DNA of 47,930 nt from Bacteroidales bacterium (GTDB lineage: Bacteria > Bacteroidota > Bacteroidia > Bacteroidales > NBLH01): positions 1 to 47,930 of the forward strand of contig JAFGWC010000088.1 in assembly GCA_016937695.1 (NCBI GenBank), given 5' to 3'. Positions 7,798 to 17,522 of the stretch are shown here, one piece after another; within the stretch, counting starts at the first letter, position 1, and each line of letters opens with the position of its first letter. Position numbers and translations under genes: made by a program. Below the pieces are notes generated by a model. That model was not told the origin of the DNA, made no database searches, and saw only the letters and a program-made list of their open reading frames with translations.

Positions 7798-8791
7798 TAT
7801 TAATAACCTCCCCAAATCGTTTAGGTTTAACATACATATTAATTAAAGGAACAAAGGCATTCATTATTAATATTGCGAAAGAAACTCCTTCAGGATATGC
7901 TCCAAAAATCCTTATTATAACAGTTAAAAACCCGATTCCTATTCCGAAAATAATCATTCCTTTATGTGTCATTGGTGATGTAACATAATCTGTTGCCATA
8001 AATACTGCGCCAAGTAAAACACCTCCTGTTAGCACGTGAAATAAAGGGTCAAGATATTTGTCAGGATTAATTAGCCATAAAATACCTGTGAAAATAACAA
8101 TAGTTCCAATCATTGATATTGGAATATGCCATGTAATAACTTTTTTATATAAAAGCCATGCTAATCCAAGTAAAATAGCAATGCCTGCAACTTCGCCAAG
8201 TGAGCCTCCCATATTACCAATAAATAGTTGCATGTGAGAAGGTATTTGACTCATTAAATCAGAGACTTTTTCTCCGTTTTTTATTCCTTCTTTAACAATG
8301 CCTAAAGGTGTTGCTCCTGTCATTGCATCAAGATAATGCATTCTGGATTGAATAGGTAAAGGCCAGCTTGTCATTTGAACAGGAAAGGATATAAGTAGAA
8401 AAACTCTACCGACTAATGCCGGATTGAAAGGATTATTTCCTAAACCGCCAAAAGTCATTTTTCCTATTCCTATTGCTACTAATGCTCCTATTATTATAAT
8501 TATTATTGGTAAATTACTTGGAACATTAAATGCTAGAAGCAAACCAGTAATTAGTGCAGATCCGTCTAAAATATCAGGTTGTTTTTTTAATAAAAATTTT
8601 GTAATTAAATACTCAAATATTAATGCAGAAACTACTGAAACTAATGTAACTATTAATGCTCCTAATCCAAAGAAATACAGAGAAATTGCTAAAGTAGGAA
8701 TTAGAGCAATAATTACCCCATACATTAAGGAACGAACTGTGTCTTTTCCATAATTATGTGGTGATGGTGATACAGTGAATAATTTACTCAT
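7790..8791 (-). CDS. rnfD: Rnf complex subunit RnfD
   Basis: A 333-residue membrane subunit homologous to NqrB, with about nine TM helices and a covalent FMN. The flavinylation site is Thr161 in DAMTGATPLGIV. FTGGLGNNPFNPALVGR-like text (GGLGNNPFNPALVGR) and ATDYVTSPMTHKG are strong family signatures. The N terminus begins MSKLFTVSPSPHNYGKDTV, typical of RnfD. It is 30 bases downstream of rnfC and overlaps the start of rnfG. Together with RnfA, E and G it forms the ion-translocating core. Confidence 0.96.
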   Translation of the reverse strand: MSKLFTVSPSPHNYGKDTVRSLMYGVIIALIPTLAISLYFFGLGALIVTLVSVVSALIFEYLITKFLLKKQPDILDGSALITGLLLAFNVPSNLPIIIIIIGALVAIGIGKMTFGGLGNNPFNPALVGRVFLLISFPVQMTSWPLPIQSRMHYLDAMTGATPLGIVKEGIKNGEKVSDLMSQIPSHMQLFIGNMGGSLGEVAGIAILLGLAWLLYKKVITWHIPISMIGTIVIFTGILWLINPDKYLDPLFHVLTGGVLLGAVFMATDYVTSPMTHKGMIIFGIGIGFLTVIIRIFGAYPEGVSFAILIMNAFVPLINMYVKPKRFGEVINNG

Positions 8792-8821
8792 TTATTTTTA
8801 TTGTTTAATTCTTTTTTTTAT

Positions 8822-10153
8822 TTATGATTTTCTTGAACGCATAATCTTTCCAACTTCAAATTTTGAAAGTCTTATATAATCAAGTAATGGCCTGTTTGAA
8901 GGACAAGTATAACTACAAGAACCACATTCAATACAATCCATTGTTTTTTCTTTTTCTGCTCTTTCGTAATTTTGTTTTTCAGCAACTGTCATTAATAAAA
9001 ATGGTTCTAATCCCATTGGGCAAACAGACACACATTTTGAACATCTTATACAATCACTAACTTTGCCTCTTCTCGATTCGCCTTCAGGAATTATTAAAAC
9101 ACCTGAAGTACCTTTTGTAACAGGAACATCAATTGTATTTAAAGCTTTTCCCATCATTGGTCCGCCACTTATAACTTTTCCTGTATCTTCCGGTAGTCCT
9201 CCTGCTGCTTCAATTAATTCGCTAACCGAAGTTCCTATTCTTGTTAAATAGTTTGAAGGATTTTTTACTGATTTTCCAGTAACAGAAACTACTCTTTCGA
9301 AAAGTGGTTTGTTTTTTTGTACTGCTTCGTAAACAGCATATGCTGTGCCTACATTATGAACAACAGCGCCGACAGCAATTGGTAAACCTCCTGATGGAAC
9401 TTCTCTGTTTATTAAAGCTTTAATTAATTGTTTTTCACCTCCTTGAGGATACTTAACTTTTAAAGCTTGTACTTCAATTCCTGAAAATTTTTCTGAAAGT
9501 TTAGTTAAATGTTCAATAGCATCTTTTTTGTTATTTTCAATTCCAACAATAGCTTTTGTAACATTTAAAGCTTTCATTAAAATACTGGTTCCAACAAGCA
9601 TTTCCAGACCTTTTTCCAGCATTAATCTATGGTCTGATGTAAGATAAGGCTCACATTCAACGCCATTTATTATTAATACTTCAGCTGTCATTCCTTTAGG
9701 AACAGAAAGTTTTACTTGAGAAGGAAAAGTTGCGCCACCAAGCCCTACGATACCTAGTTCGCCAACTTTTTTAATTATTTCTTCAGAGCTTAAATTACAA
9801 TCTCTAATTACTTCATTATTTTTAACTATAGATTCGTCCCATTCATCGCCTTCAACATCTATAACAACAGCTTGTTTTTTATATCCACTGCTGTCCATAA
9901 AAGAGTCTATTTTAGTTACTTTACCTGATACTGAAGAATGTATATTAGCTGAAACAAAACCACCGCTTTGAGCAATTATCTGACCTACTTTTACAATATC
10001 ATTCTTTTTTACAATAACTGTAGCTGGCGCACCAATATGCTGTGATATTGGTATAGTAACAGTTTTTGGTATTGGTAATGTTTTTATTGACTGCTCTGCT
10101 GACAATTTGTTTTCTGCAGGATGTACGCCGCCTTTTGAAAAAGTTTTTAACAT
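8822..10153 (-). CDS. rnfC: Rnf complex NADH-binding subunit RnfC
   Basis: A 443-residue peripheral subunit carrying the NADH/FMN site of Rnf. The N terminus has the RnfC barrel-sandwich region (TFSKGGVHPAENK). Residues about 135-290 form the Complex1_51K-like nucleotide domain (GLGGATFPSQVKL, NGVECEPYLTSDHR, YPQGGEKQLIKAL), followed by an SLBB region (SVTGKSVKNPSNYL). The C terminus holds two 4Fe-4S motifs, CIRCSKCVSVCP and CIECGSCSYTCP. Length matches other Bacteroidetes RnfC, without the long Lys/Ala-rich tail of enterobacteria. It is 39 bases after rnfB. Confidence 0.97.
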   Translation of the reverse strand: MLKTFSKGGVHPAENKLSAEQSIKTLPIPKTVTIPISQHIGAPATVIVKKNDIVKVGQIIAQSGGFVSANIHSSVSGKVTKIDSFMDSSGYKKQAVVIDVEGDEWDESIVKNNEVIRDCNLSSEEIIKKVGELGIVGLGGATFPSQVKLSVPKGMTAEVLIINGVECEPYLTSDHRLMLEKGLEMLVGTSILMKALNVTKAIVGIENNKKDAIEHLTKLSEKFSGIEVQALKVKYPQGGEKQLIKALINREVPSGGLPIAVGAVVHNVGTAYAVYEAVQKNKPLFERVVSVTGKSVKNPSNYLTRIGTSVSELIEAAGGLPEDTGKVISGGPMMGKALNTIDVPVTKGTSGVLIIPEGESRRGKVSDCIRCSKCVSVCPMGLEPFLLMTVAEKQNYERAEKEKTMDCIECGSCSYTCPSNRPLLDYIRLSKFEVGKIMRSRKS

Positions 10154-10192
10154 CAGCTATATTTTAAAATTATTATTTTATTAATTATAAAT

Positions 10193-11104
10193 TTATTCTT
10201 TTGTTTCTGAACTGTTCTTGTCTTTAGCTATTTTAACTAAATCAGGATTTTCTGATTTTTCTTTTTTCTGAGGTTTGATTTTCCTTGCAGGAAAATTTAT
10301 TTCATGAATAGAGCCTGTTGGGCAAACATCAACGCATTTTCTACATAGCACACATTTTTCATAATCGATATATGCAAGAAAATTATTAATTTCAATTGCA
10401 TCATAATTACAAGCTTTAACGCATAAACTGCATCCAATACAAGCTACTTCGCAACTTTTTTTTGCGATTCCTCCTTTTTCTTCATTAATACATGAAACGA
10501 AAATTCGCCTGTCTTTTTTGCCTGCATTTCTTAGTTCAATAATATCTTTAGGACAAGCTCTAACACAATCGCCACAAGCTGTACATTTATCCTGAATTAC
10601 AACAGGTAATCCTGTTTCTTCATCCATATACATTGCATCAAAACCACATGCATCAACGCATTCGCCAAGGCCTAAACATCCAAATTGGCAGCCTGTATCA
10701 CCACTATACAAGTTTGCAACTATTGTACAGTTTTCTGCACCATCATAATTATTAGTTCTTGACCTAACATTATAAGATCCTGAGCATCTGATAACTGCAA
10801 CTTGTTTTTCTTTATCAACAGCATTTTTACCAAGAATTTCAGCAACATTTTTCATTACTTCATTTCCACCAACAGGGCAGTACAAGTTGCTTAAATCATC
10901 AGCTTTTACACATGCTTCTGCAAAGTTTCTGCATCCCGGATATCCACAACCACCGCAATTTGCAGTAGGTAAAGCCTCTTCAACTAAATCTATTTTTGGA
11001 TCTTCGTAAACTTTAAATTTTTGAGATGCAAAAAATAATATTATTGCGGCTATAATACCTATTACGCTAACTGTAATAATTGTGTAAATAACTATTTCGC
11101 TCAT
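10193..11104 (-). CDS. rnfB: Rnf complex ferredoxin-like subunit RnfB
   Basis: A 303-residue electron-entry subunit. One N-terminal TM helix (residues 4-25) anchors it. A CGGCGYPGCRNFAEAC motif follows and binds a 4Fe-4S cluster. Several ferredoxin-like motifs come next: CQFGCLGLGECVDAC, CTACGDCVRACP, CIGCSLCVKAC and CVLCRKCVDVCP, indicating a multi-cluster wire of the kind found in ferredoxin-dependent Rnf. The tail is charged and lysine-rich. It accepts electrons from reduced ferredoxin and passes them toward RnfC and the membrane subunits. It lies 48 bases downstream of the RseC-like gene. Confidence 0.96.
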   Translation of the reverse strand: MSEIVIYTIITVSVIGIIAAIILFFASQKFKVYEDPKIDLVEEALPTANCGGCGYPGCRNFAEACVKADDLSNLYCPVGGNEVMKNVAEILGKNAVDKEKQVAVIRCSGSYNVRSRTNNYDGAENCTIVANLYSGDTGCQFGCLGLGECVDACGFDAMYMDEETGLPVVIQDKCTACGDCVRACPKDIIELRNAGKKDRRIFVSCINEEKGGIAKKSCEVACIGCSLCVKACNYDAIEINNFLAYIDYEKCVLCRKCVDVCPTGSIHEINFPARKIKPQKKEKSENPDLVKIAKDKNSSETKE

Positions 11105-11152
11105 AAATATATTATTTATTATGTTTGTTATATTGATATTTAGATTAAAAAA

Positions 11153-11611
11153 TTAAAATTTTAATTCTGCATTATTTAAAACAAAATCTGATTCTGTTTT
11201 TTTTATTGAAAATGAAAATGTTTCTTTAAGCTTGTTCTTAATAAAATAAATTATTGTGAAATAAGGTATTAGACTAGCTAATGATAATAATCCAGATAAT
11301 CCTTCGGATAAATTTGAAATTTTACCAATAATCAATACGCTTAAAACAATTAGAAAAGGAAGAATATAAGCTAAAAATAAAGCTCTGAATCCAAGTGATT
11401 CTTTAAAAAACACTTCAACATTTTCACCAATTTTATATGAATTATTGAAATTTAATACCTCAATTTCTTTTTCTTCAATTTCAGATAAATTACAAGAGCC
11501 TTTTACTTGACAAGATAAGCATGCTGAATTTGTTATAATACTGACAATGATGGATTTATCATTTATTTTTTTTACAATTCCTTTATGTTCAATAGTTTTA
11601 TTGTTACTCAT
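11153..11611 (-). CDS. RseC/SoxR-reducing-system family membrane protein, first gene of the rnf operon
   Basis: A 152-residue protein. The N-terminal domain of about 75 residues contains a cysteine cluster, CLSCQVKGSCNLSE, near residues 31-44. Two TM helices follow (FLAYILPFLIVLSVLIIGK and LLSLASLIPYFTIIYFI). This is the layout of the RseC/MucC family, which in many Bacteroidetes precedes rnfB. The family is linked in other bacteria to SoxR reduction and sigma-E control; its exact role with Rnf is not settled. Spacing to rnfB is short, and a -7 box lies just upstream, so it opens the operon. Confidence 0.85.
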   Translation of the reverse strand: MSNNKTIEHKGIVKKINDKSIIVSIITNSACLSCQVKGSCNLSEIEEKEIEVLNFNNSYKIGENVEVFFKESLGFRALFLAYILPFLIVLSVLIIGKISNLSEGLSGLLSLASLIPYFTIIYFIKNKLKETFSFSIKKTESDFVLNNAELKF

Positions 11612-11635
11612 CTAAATTTTTATATTTTTGATGTG

Positions 11636-11643
11636 CAAATGTA
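11636..11643 (-). promoter_or_regulatory. -7 box of the rnf operon promoter
   Basis: On the minus strand the sequence is TACATTTG, a full match to TAnnTTTG, about 25 bases before the RseC-like ATG. The -33 TTG is not evident at standard spacing. Confidence 0.5.
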
Positions 11644-11846
11644 AATATGTTAAATAAAAATATTTTATTAATTGATAGATTTTTAAAAAGACAAATCTAA
11701 TTTAGAGTTATTCTAAATAATTAAATTTCTATATATTTGTTTATTTGTATTTAAGCGAAGGTGTAATAAATCTGGAAATTTATTAACAATAAAAAATATT
11801 TATAATTCAAGTTCTTTAATCTTAATAAGAAACTTATAAAATACTA

Positions 11847-11878
11847 TTTGAATAAAAGCATTACGATAACTATATTTG
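11847..11878 (+). promoter_or_regulatory. Rightward Bacteroidetes promoter for the 12049-20849 gene run
   Basis: TTTG at 11847-11850, a 20-base spacer, then TATATTTG at 11871-11878. This fits the TTG / TAnnTTTG promoter of the Bacteroidetes primary sigma factor. The predicted start lies near 11885, leaving a leader of about 165 bases. Confidence 0.6.
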
Positions 11879-12048
11879 CGAAAGCAAATGGCAAAATAAT
11901 TGTATTATTTTAAAAGTATTCTTACTTTTAAAAGTATATATTTATAAAATTTAATGATAAAATAATAAAGTCAATGACTATTTTTTAAAGTAAGAGTGTA
12001 AAATTTAAATAAATCTCTTACTTAATAATTAATTTAAAATCTAAACAC

Positions 12049-13086
12049 ATGAAAAAGTTAAGTATCATATCCCTAATGTTTTTGTTTCTTTTTGTTTTTC
12101 AACCAAGTAGCTTAATTGCACAAATTGATGACGATGATTTATTTTCATTTATGAATGATCATTTAACTGCTAATGAAAAAGATCAGATAGCAAAAGCAAA
12201 AACTAATATTGAAAAAGGCGATAAATTATCATCTCAGATAAGTGAAGAAGAAAGTAAGATTAGTAAATATGCTAAAAAGAAAAAAAAATATGAGAAAAAA
12301 TCAGTAGATGTGAAGTTTCTTAGAATTAAGCAAGCTTTGTATTACGAAAAAGGTTTTGGTGTTGTATATAATGTTTATGGCGAAAAGCTTGGCGAGTGTG
12401 TTTTCTTATATGAAGATGATGAAGCAAGAGTAAATGATTTGCAGGAAGAAGCATCAAATGATATGACAAGTGCCAAAAAGAAAATTAAGCCATATCAAAC
12501 AATTAAGGAAAGTGATTTAAAGAAAAGTGTAGTTTTTTCAAAATTAAAAAGTGACTTAAAATCTTCATTAGATTTAAATATTTCTTCGGTAAAAAAATTA
12601 ATTGAGGCTTATGCTATTTATTTGGAACAAGAAAATAAAAAGCAATTAGAAGAAGAAGAAAAAAGAGTTTGGGATAATGCTTTAAGTGAAAATTCAATAG
12701 TTTCATTTCAGAATTATCTTGATGAATATCCTAGTGGTGTATATGCATCAGAAGCAAGACAAAAAATGTCAGACTTAGAAATTTTTGAAAAACAAAGATT
12801 AGCTGATGCGGAAAGAGAAAGAAGCATGGCCGGATCTTTAAATTTTCATGTACAAATAGCGGCATCGAAAAAACCAATTCCTGAATGGAAAATAAAAATG
12901 TACTACAAAGGGCCTAAAGAAATTGTTACAAAACATTACGATATATGGTATAAATATTCTATCGGAGATTTTAAAACATATGAAGAAGCAAAAAGTTTTG
13001 TGAAAAAAATAAAGGTTAGAGGAGCATTTGTTGTTGCATATAAAAATGATAAGAAAATAGACATTAAAGAAGCAATAAATAATTAA
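12049..13086 (+). CDS. Exported protein with a C-terminal SPOR-like domain
   Basis: A 345-residue protein with a signal peptide (residues 1-25, cut after LIAQ). The central part is rich in Lys/Glu and probably coiled-coil (about 45-215). A short helical repeat follows (VWDNALSENSIVSFQNYL, then YPSGVYASEA), a pattern found in other Bacteroidetes envelope proteins. Residues about 262-335 look like a SPOR-type domain: FHVQIAASKKPIPEW, YSIGDFKTYEEAKSFVKK, GAFVVAYKND. SPOR domains bind denuded peptidoglycan. It is first in a rightward run with an OmpA protein and a phosphatase receptor, so a cell-wall or envelope-sensing role is inferred. Exact function unknown. Confidence 0.75.
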   Translation: MKKLSIISLMFLFLFVFQPSSLIAQIDDDDLFSFMNDHLTANEKDQIAKAKTNIEKGDKLSSQISEEESKISKYAKKKKKYEKKSVDVKFLRIKQALYYEKGFGVVYNVYGEKLGECVFLYEDDEARVNDLQEEASNDMTSAKKKIKPYQTIKESDLKKSVVFSKLKSDLKSSLDLNISSVKKLIEAYAIYLEQENKKQLEEEEKRVWDNALSENSIVSFQNYLDEYPSGVYASEARQKMSDLEIFEKQRLADAERERSMAGSLNFHVQIAASKKPIPEWKIKMYYKGPKEIVTKHYDIWYKYSIGDFKTYEEAKSFVKKIKVRGAFVVAYKNDKKIDIKEAINN

Positions 13087-13131
13087 TTTAGAACTTAGTT
13101 TTTTTGAAAAAATAATTTAAAGTTTTTAAAT

Positions 13132-15183
13132 GTGAAACAGGCTAATTTTAAAATTATAGGTTTAATTTTTATTTTTAATATTATATTTTATTCAAACTTT
13201 TTCGGACAAGTAATTAATTCTGTTAAAGCTCCGATAGGTATTAATTTTGTTAATAAATATGACCCTGCGATAAATAACTCGGGTGATGAAATGGTTTTTT
13301 CATCTGATAAATCGGGTAAATTTAAGATTTATTATACTAAAAAGAAATCTGATAGTTTTTGGAGCGAGCCTGTAGAAATAGAAATAATAAATAGTTTTAA
13401 CGGAGGACTAGGAAATATAAGATATCCGTCATTTAATTATGATGCAAGCAAATTATATTTCAGTGCTGATTTTAATAAAGATTCATCAGATGTTGATATA
13501 TTTTATTCTGAAAGAATTGGAGATAATTGGACTGAACCAAAAAGTATTGGCACACCAATTAATTCTAAAGCTTATGAAGGGCAACCATCAATATCAATAG
13601 ATGATAAATCATTATATTTTGTAAGAAACAATTCAGAAATTGGAATAGACGGGTATGAATGTAAAAGTATTTTTTTATCTGTTAGAGATAAAAGCGGAAA
13701 TTGGGAGAATCCGATAAAACTTCCCGTACCAATTAACGTTGGTTGCGAACAAACACCAAAAATATCTATAGATAATAAAACATTATACTTTTCTTCTTAT
13801 AGAGAAGGTGGTAAAGGAGGTTTTGACATTTACAAAACAAAATTGATAGCAAAAAATGTTTGGTTGCCAGCTGAAAGTATTGACACTTTGAATACTGAAT
13901 TTAATGATTTTTGTCCGGGCACATTTTTTAATTCTGATAAAACGTTATATTCAATTGAGCAATCAGATAAAAAAACTGTAAACAGTAATATTTATGAAAT
14001 GGATATGCCCAGACAATTTTTGCCTGGAACAGTATTGCAGTTAAAAGGGTTTGTTAGAGATTTAACTAGTAAAAAACCATTGTCGGCAAATATTTTTGTT
14101 TATGATCCGTATACATCAAGACAGTTATATAGTTTAAATAATTTTGATGAAAATGGTGAGTTTGAAATTTATCTCCCAAGAGGAAATGAGTATCAGATAG
14201 ACTTTCAGAAAGAAAATTATTCTCATTATTTTTTAAATGTTGATACAAAAGAAATAAGAAAAAATGAACAGCAAGTTACAAATGTTAGTTTGTATAGAAA
14301 CATAAGTTTATTGCTAAATATTATTGATAAAGAAATATATAAACCCATTGAAAGTATTATTGAAGTTTCAGGTGTGGATAGCATCCCGATAAAAACACAA
14401 ATTGATAAAGAAAAAATAGGTTTATATAGAATTATTCTTCCGATTGGAGAAAAATATCGTATTTCAATTAAAGCAGATTATTATGATTCTGAATATTTTG
14501 ACTTTGATTTGACAAAAATTGTGCAATTTGACGAATTTGAAAGAGATATTGAACTTAATGCAAAAAAAGTTGAGTTTGAGATAAATATTTCAGATGAAGA
14601 AACAAATCTGGGATTGCCTGTTGAAGTAATTATTACAAATCTTGAAAACAATGAAGTGATTAAAACAGTGGCAACTCCGGATAGTGAAGGTAAATATATT
14701 ATCCATTTAAGAGATGGCGACAAATATAATGTTAGTGTTAGTCCTAAAGGTTATTCGTTTTATAATACAACTGTTGATTTAAAGAAGAAGAAAAAGCAAA
14801 ACCAAAAATTAGAAGTAAAACTTAAACAATTAAAAGAAGATACAAAGCTAACACTTAATAATATTACTTTTGAAGTTAACTCAGACGATTTAAATTCTGA
14901 GTCTTTTAGCGAATTAGACAGAGTTGTTAAATTAATGAATGATAATCCTGATATTAAAATTGAAATTTCTGCTCATACAGATAATTCCGGTTCTGATGTT
15001 TATAATTTAAGATTATCTAAAAGAAGAGCAAACACTGTAGTAGAGTATATGTTGGAAAAAAACATAAACTCATCGCGATTAATTTCAAAAGGACATGGTG
15101 AAACAAAACCTTTATATCCAAATGATACAGATGAAAATAAAGCTTTGAACAGAAGAGTTGAGCTTAAAATTATTAAAAGTTAA
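13132..15183 (+). CDS. PD40 / carboxypeptidase-regulatory-like / OmpA family outer-membrane protein
   Basis: A 683-residue exported protein starting at GTG, because the nearby ATG at 13130 runs straight into TGA. Signal peptide about 1-25 (ends FFGQ). Residues about 40-290 form PD40 beta-propeller blades (DPAINNSGDEMVFSSDKSG, PSFNYDASKLYFSADF, PKISIDNKTLYFSSYREGG). Residues about 310-550 hold carboxypeptidase-regulatory-like beta-sandwiches. The C terminus (about 570-683) is an OmpA domain with IEISAHTDNSG, NLRLSKRRANTV and NRRVELKI, which anchors to peptidoglycan. The set resembles T9SS-associated PorE-type proteins, but this is a large family and the T9SS role is only a possibility. Confidence 0.85.
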   Translation: MKQANFKIIGLIFIFNIIFYSNFFGQVINSVKAPIGINFVNKYDPAINNSGDEMVFSSDKSGKFKIYYTKKKSDSFWSEPVEIEIINSFNGGLGNIRYPSFNYDASKLYFSADFNKDSSDVDIFYSERIGDNWTEPKSIGTPINSKAYEGQPSISIDDKSLYFVRNNSEIGIDGYECKSIFLSVRDKSGNWENPIKLPVPINVGCEQTPKISIDNKTLYFSSYREGGKGGFDIYKTKLIAKNVWLPAESIDTLNTEFNDFCPGTFFNSDKTLYSIEQSDKKTVNSNIYEMDMPRQFLPGTVLQLKGFVRDLTSKKPLSANIFVYDPYTSRQLYSLNNFDENGEFEIYLPRGNEYQIDFQKENYSHYFLNVDTKEIRKNEQQVTNVSLYRNISLLLNIIDKEIYKPIESIIEVSGVDSIPIKTQIDKEKIGLYRIILPIGEKYRISIKADYYDSEYFDFDLTKIVQFDEFERDIELNAKKVEFEINISDEETNLGLPVEVIITNLENNEVIKTVATPDSEGKYIIHLRDGDKYNVSVSPKGYSFYNTTVDLKKKKKQNQKLEVKLKQLKEDTKLTLNNITFEVNSDDLNSESFSELDRVVKLMNDNPDIKIEISAHTDNSGSDVYNLRLSKRRANTVVEYMLEKNINSSRLISKGHGETKPLYPNDTDENKALNRRVELKIIKS

Positions 15184-15214
15184 CAAAATTAGGTTTTTTG
15201 AAATTTATAACATT

Positions 15215-17452
15215 ATGATTACTAAAAGAATACAATTAAAATACTTTTTTATTTCAGTAATTTTAATTTTTATTGGCCGAGATATTTTTGCTCAAAAAAA
15301 CCTTAAATATAAAAATGTATATAAAACCGTAGTAGAAGAAAGTAAAGAAGGTGCTTATTCTTTACTGCTTGTATTTCAAAAACAAGAACCTTATTTTGCA
15401 AATACATACTTGCAATTAGGCTTAATTGCTGAGTTTTGGGCTAAAGATTATGATGCATTAGTCGAAAAAAAAGATGTCGAGTTTTTTATATATAACACAA
15501 ACCTTTATTTTGGACTGGCAAAATCTAAAATCGACGACAAAGAAGTTCGTAAAAATCAGAAATATTATGAAAATGTAGGCAAATTTAAAGACTTGCAAAA
15601 AATTCAATTTGAAGATATTGATGCACTTATTACTGATAAAATTGCTGCAAATAACGAGTATAAAAAAAATGTGAATATTGTTACAAATTATTTTAATTCA
15701 AGCATTAAACATTATAATAATTGTATTAGTATTTTTAAAGAAATTAATCAAAAAAATAATAAAATAAAGGACATTTACATGACTGCAGATGAAGACTTTA
15801 TGAAGAAATTGAATGAACTTGAAAGCTCCTTCGATTCTACTTTATATTTCCTTCAGAACTATCAAACTGCTGTAAAAAACTATCCAATAAAAAATTATAA
15901 TCAAAAGTATAAATTATTACCAATAGACACTTATCGTTTACAAGGACTTACAGGCTCTGATTTTTTACTCGATTTAATACCTATTTGGGATTATGGAACA
16001 TGGATAAAAAGCTTGAAAAAATTAATGAAATCAGATCTTTTTCAATTACGAAATGAAATTGATATAACAGAAAAGGCTTTAAACAGAAATGTTGATAAGT
16101 TATTAAATATGAATGATTACGCTTTTGGAATTGAAAAGTATCATATAGACGAAAAATTGAAATATCAGATTGGTAAATACGATCATAAATCTTTGGTTTT
16201 AGAACTTTTTAATTATAAAGACAGCAAATTAGATTATTTAATTTTAGCTAGAAATCCATTAAATAATCCATCAGATTCTGTTAGTAATTTTCCTTTATCA
16301 CAAAAAGCAAAATATTTTTATTCTTTAATCAAAAAAAATAAAGAAACAGATACTTTAATTAACAATTTTAAAAGTAAAGTAAACTTATATGATGTAAATA
16401 AATATAAAGAATTTTTCGATGATAATTATGGTGGATTTGAAGGTTTGAAAAATTTTACAACTAAAGAATCAGAATTTTTAAATACAAGTTTGAACAATTA
16501 TTATGATAATTTAGGTCAATCTGTTATTAACGATATACTTGTAAAAAAAGATTCAATATCTTTTATATACAATAAATCAGAAATTAATTTAAAAATTAGT
16601 GATATTAATTTTGATAATGTAGAAATTGAAAAATATTACACAAAAGCCTACATAATTGATTCATATGGAGACTATTACATTACCGGAACAACAAAATTGA
16701 AAAATAAAATTAATGCAGCATTTATTGCAAAATCAAACGGTAAAAAAGATATTGAATGGGTAAAAACTTTTTATGCAGATAAAATTTCAAACAGTTATGG
16801 CGCTTTTATTCAAGCAAATGAAAATGGATGCGATATTTTAATAACATCAATTAAAGATAATAATATCGAAAACGAGCTTTATAAGATAGATTATGAAGGA
16901 AAACTAAAAATAAAAAAATCTTTAAATGTGGCTTTTATTCCCAGATATTTCAGATACGACGAAATAAACGATAATTATTTAATTGGGTTTAAAGGTTTAA
17001 ATATGAATTCATTTATATACGAAAAAGAGGAGAAATCGTTAATTTCAAAGTTTAAAGGTGAAGACTTAAGTTTAATTTGGACTAGCGACTTTGATTTAAC
17101 TGGCAATATTGTTGATATAATAAAAGTTAATACAAATTTTTTAGTAATTTTAAATTTTTCAGCAATAAAATCAGCAGAAAAAGTAATTAATAGTGAAACA
17201 GGAACTAAAAACAACACTTGTATTGCTATATTAGATGAAAATGGTAAATTAATTGAAATTAAACCATTTTTTAATGCAAATTCATATTATATTACAAGAG
17301 CTATTAAAATTAACAATAAAACAATTAATTTACTTGGTTTTAATGGCGATTTAATAGATTATAATAAATCTAAAATAAATTCATTTGGTAAAATAAATTA
17401 TATTTTAATAGATGATAAAGTTGAAATGATTTTTAATAACTGGAAAAAATAA
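15215..17452 (+). CDS. Exported protein of unknown function in the OmpA/phosphatase gene run
   Basis: The ATG at 15215 is chosen over the open-frame start at 15158 because it begins a clean signal peptide (MITKRIQLKYFF through DIFAQ) and removes an overlap with the OmpA gene. The product is about 745 residues. The first half (about 30-300) is mostly helical and lysine-rich with repeated YNxC- and KxLN-type stretches. The second half (about 480-745) looks beta-rich, with repeated segments such as DSYGDYYITGTT, AFIAKSNGKKDIEWVKTF and TCIAILDENGKLIEIK. These suggest a propeller-like fold with blades of the 'value plus identifier' kind. No named family recognised. Its position between an OmpA protein and a receptor phosphatase suggests a shared envelope function. 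Confidence 0.65.
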   Translation: MITKRIQLKYFFISVILIFIGRDIFAQKNLKYKNVYKTVVEESKEGAYSLLLVFQKQEPYFANTYLQLGLIAEFWAKDYDALVEKKDVEFFIYNTNLYFGLAKSKIDDKEVRKNQKYYENVGKFKDLQKIQFEDIDALITDKIAANNEYKKNVNIVTNYFNSSIKHYNNCISIFKEINQKNNKIKDIYMTADEDFMKKLNELESSFDSTLYFLQNYQTAVKNYPIKNYNQKYKLLPIDTYRLQGLTGSDFLLDLIPIWDYGTWIKSLKKLMKSDLFQLRNEIDITEKALNRNVDKLLNMNDYAFGIEKYHIDEKLKYQIGKYDHKSLVLELFNYKDSKLDYLILARNPLNNPSDSVSNFPLSQKAKYFYSLIKKNKETDTLINNFKSKVNLYDVNKYKEFFDDNYGGFEGLKNFTTKESEFLNTSLNNYYDNLGQSVINDILVKKDSISFIYNKSEINLKISDINFDNVEIEKYYTKAYIIDSYGDYYITGTTKLKNKINAAFIAKSNGKKDIEWVKTFYADKISNSYGAFIQANENGCDILITSIKDNNIENELYKIDYEGKLKIKKSLNVAFIPRYFRYDEINDNYLIGFKGLNMNSFIYEKEEKSLISKFKGEDLSLIWTSDFDLTGNIVDIIKVNTNFLVILNFSAIKSAEKVINSETGTKNNTCIAILDENGKLIEIKPFFNANSYYITRAIKINNKTINLLGFNGDLIDYNKSKINSFGKINYILIDDKVEMIFNNWKK

Positions 17453-17522
17453 ACAAAATTGCTAATTGAATTTTGTATATTTATTCAGGAAATCAAACAT
17501 AGGAATAAAATATCTCACGATA

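Larger units (their letters stand above)
11612..12048. other. Divergent intergenic region between the rnf operon and the envelope operon
   Basis: These 437 bases hold no credible gene. They contain the leftward rnf -7 box (11636-11643) and a rightward promoter (11847-11878). About 165 bases of A+T-rich leader follow before the ATG at 12049. A repeated AAAAGTAT word near 11910-11938 is present, but no clear riboswitch or stable hairpin is seen. Confidence 0.6.
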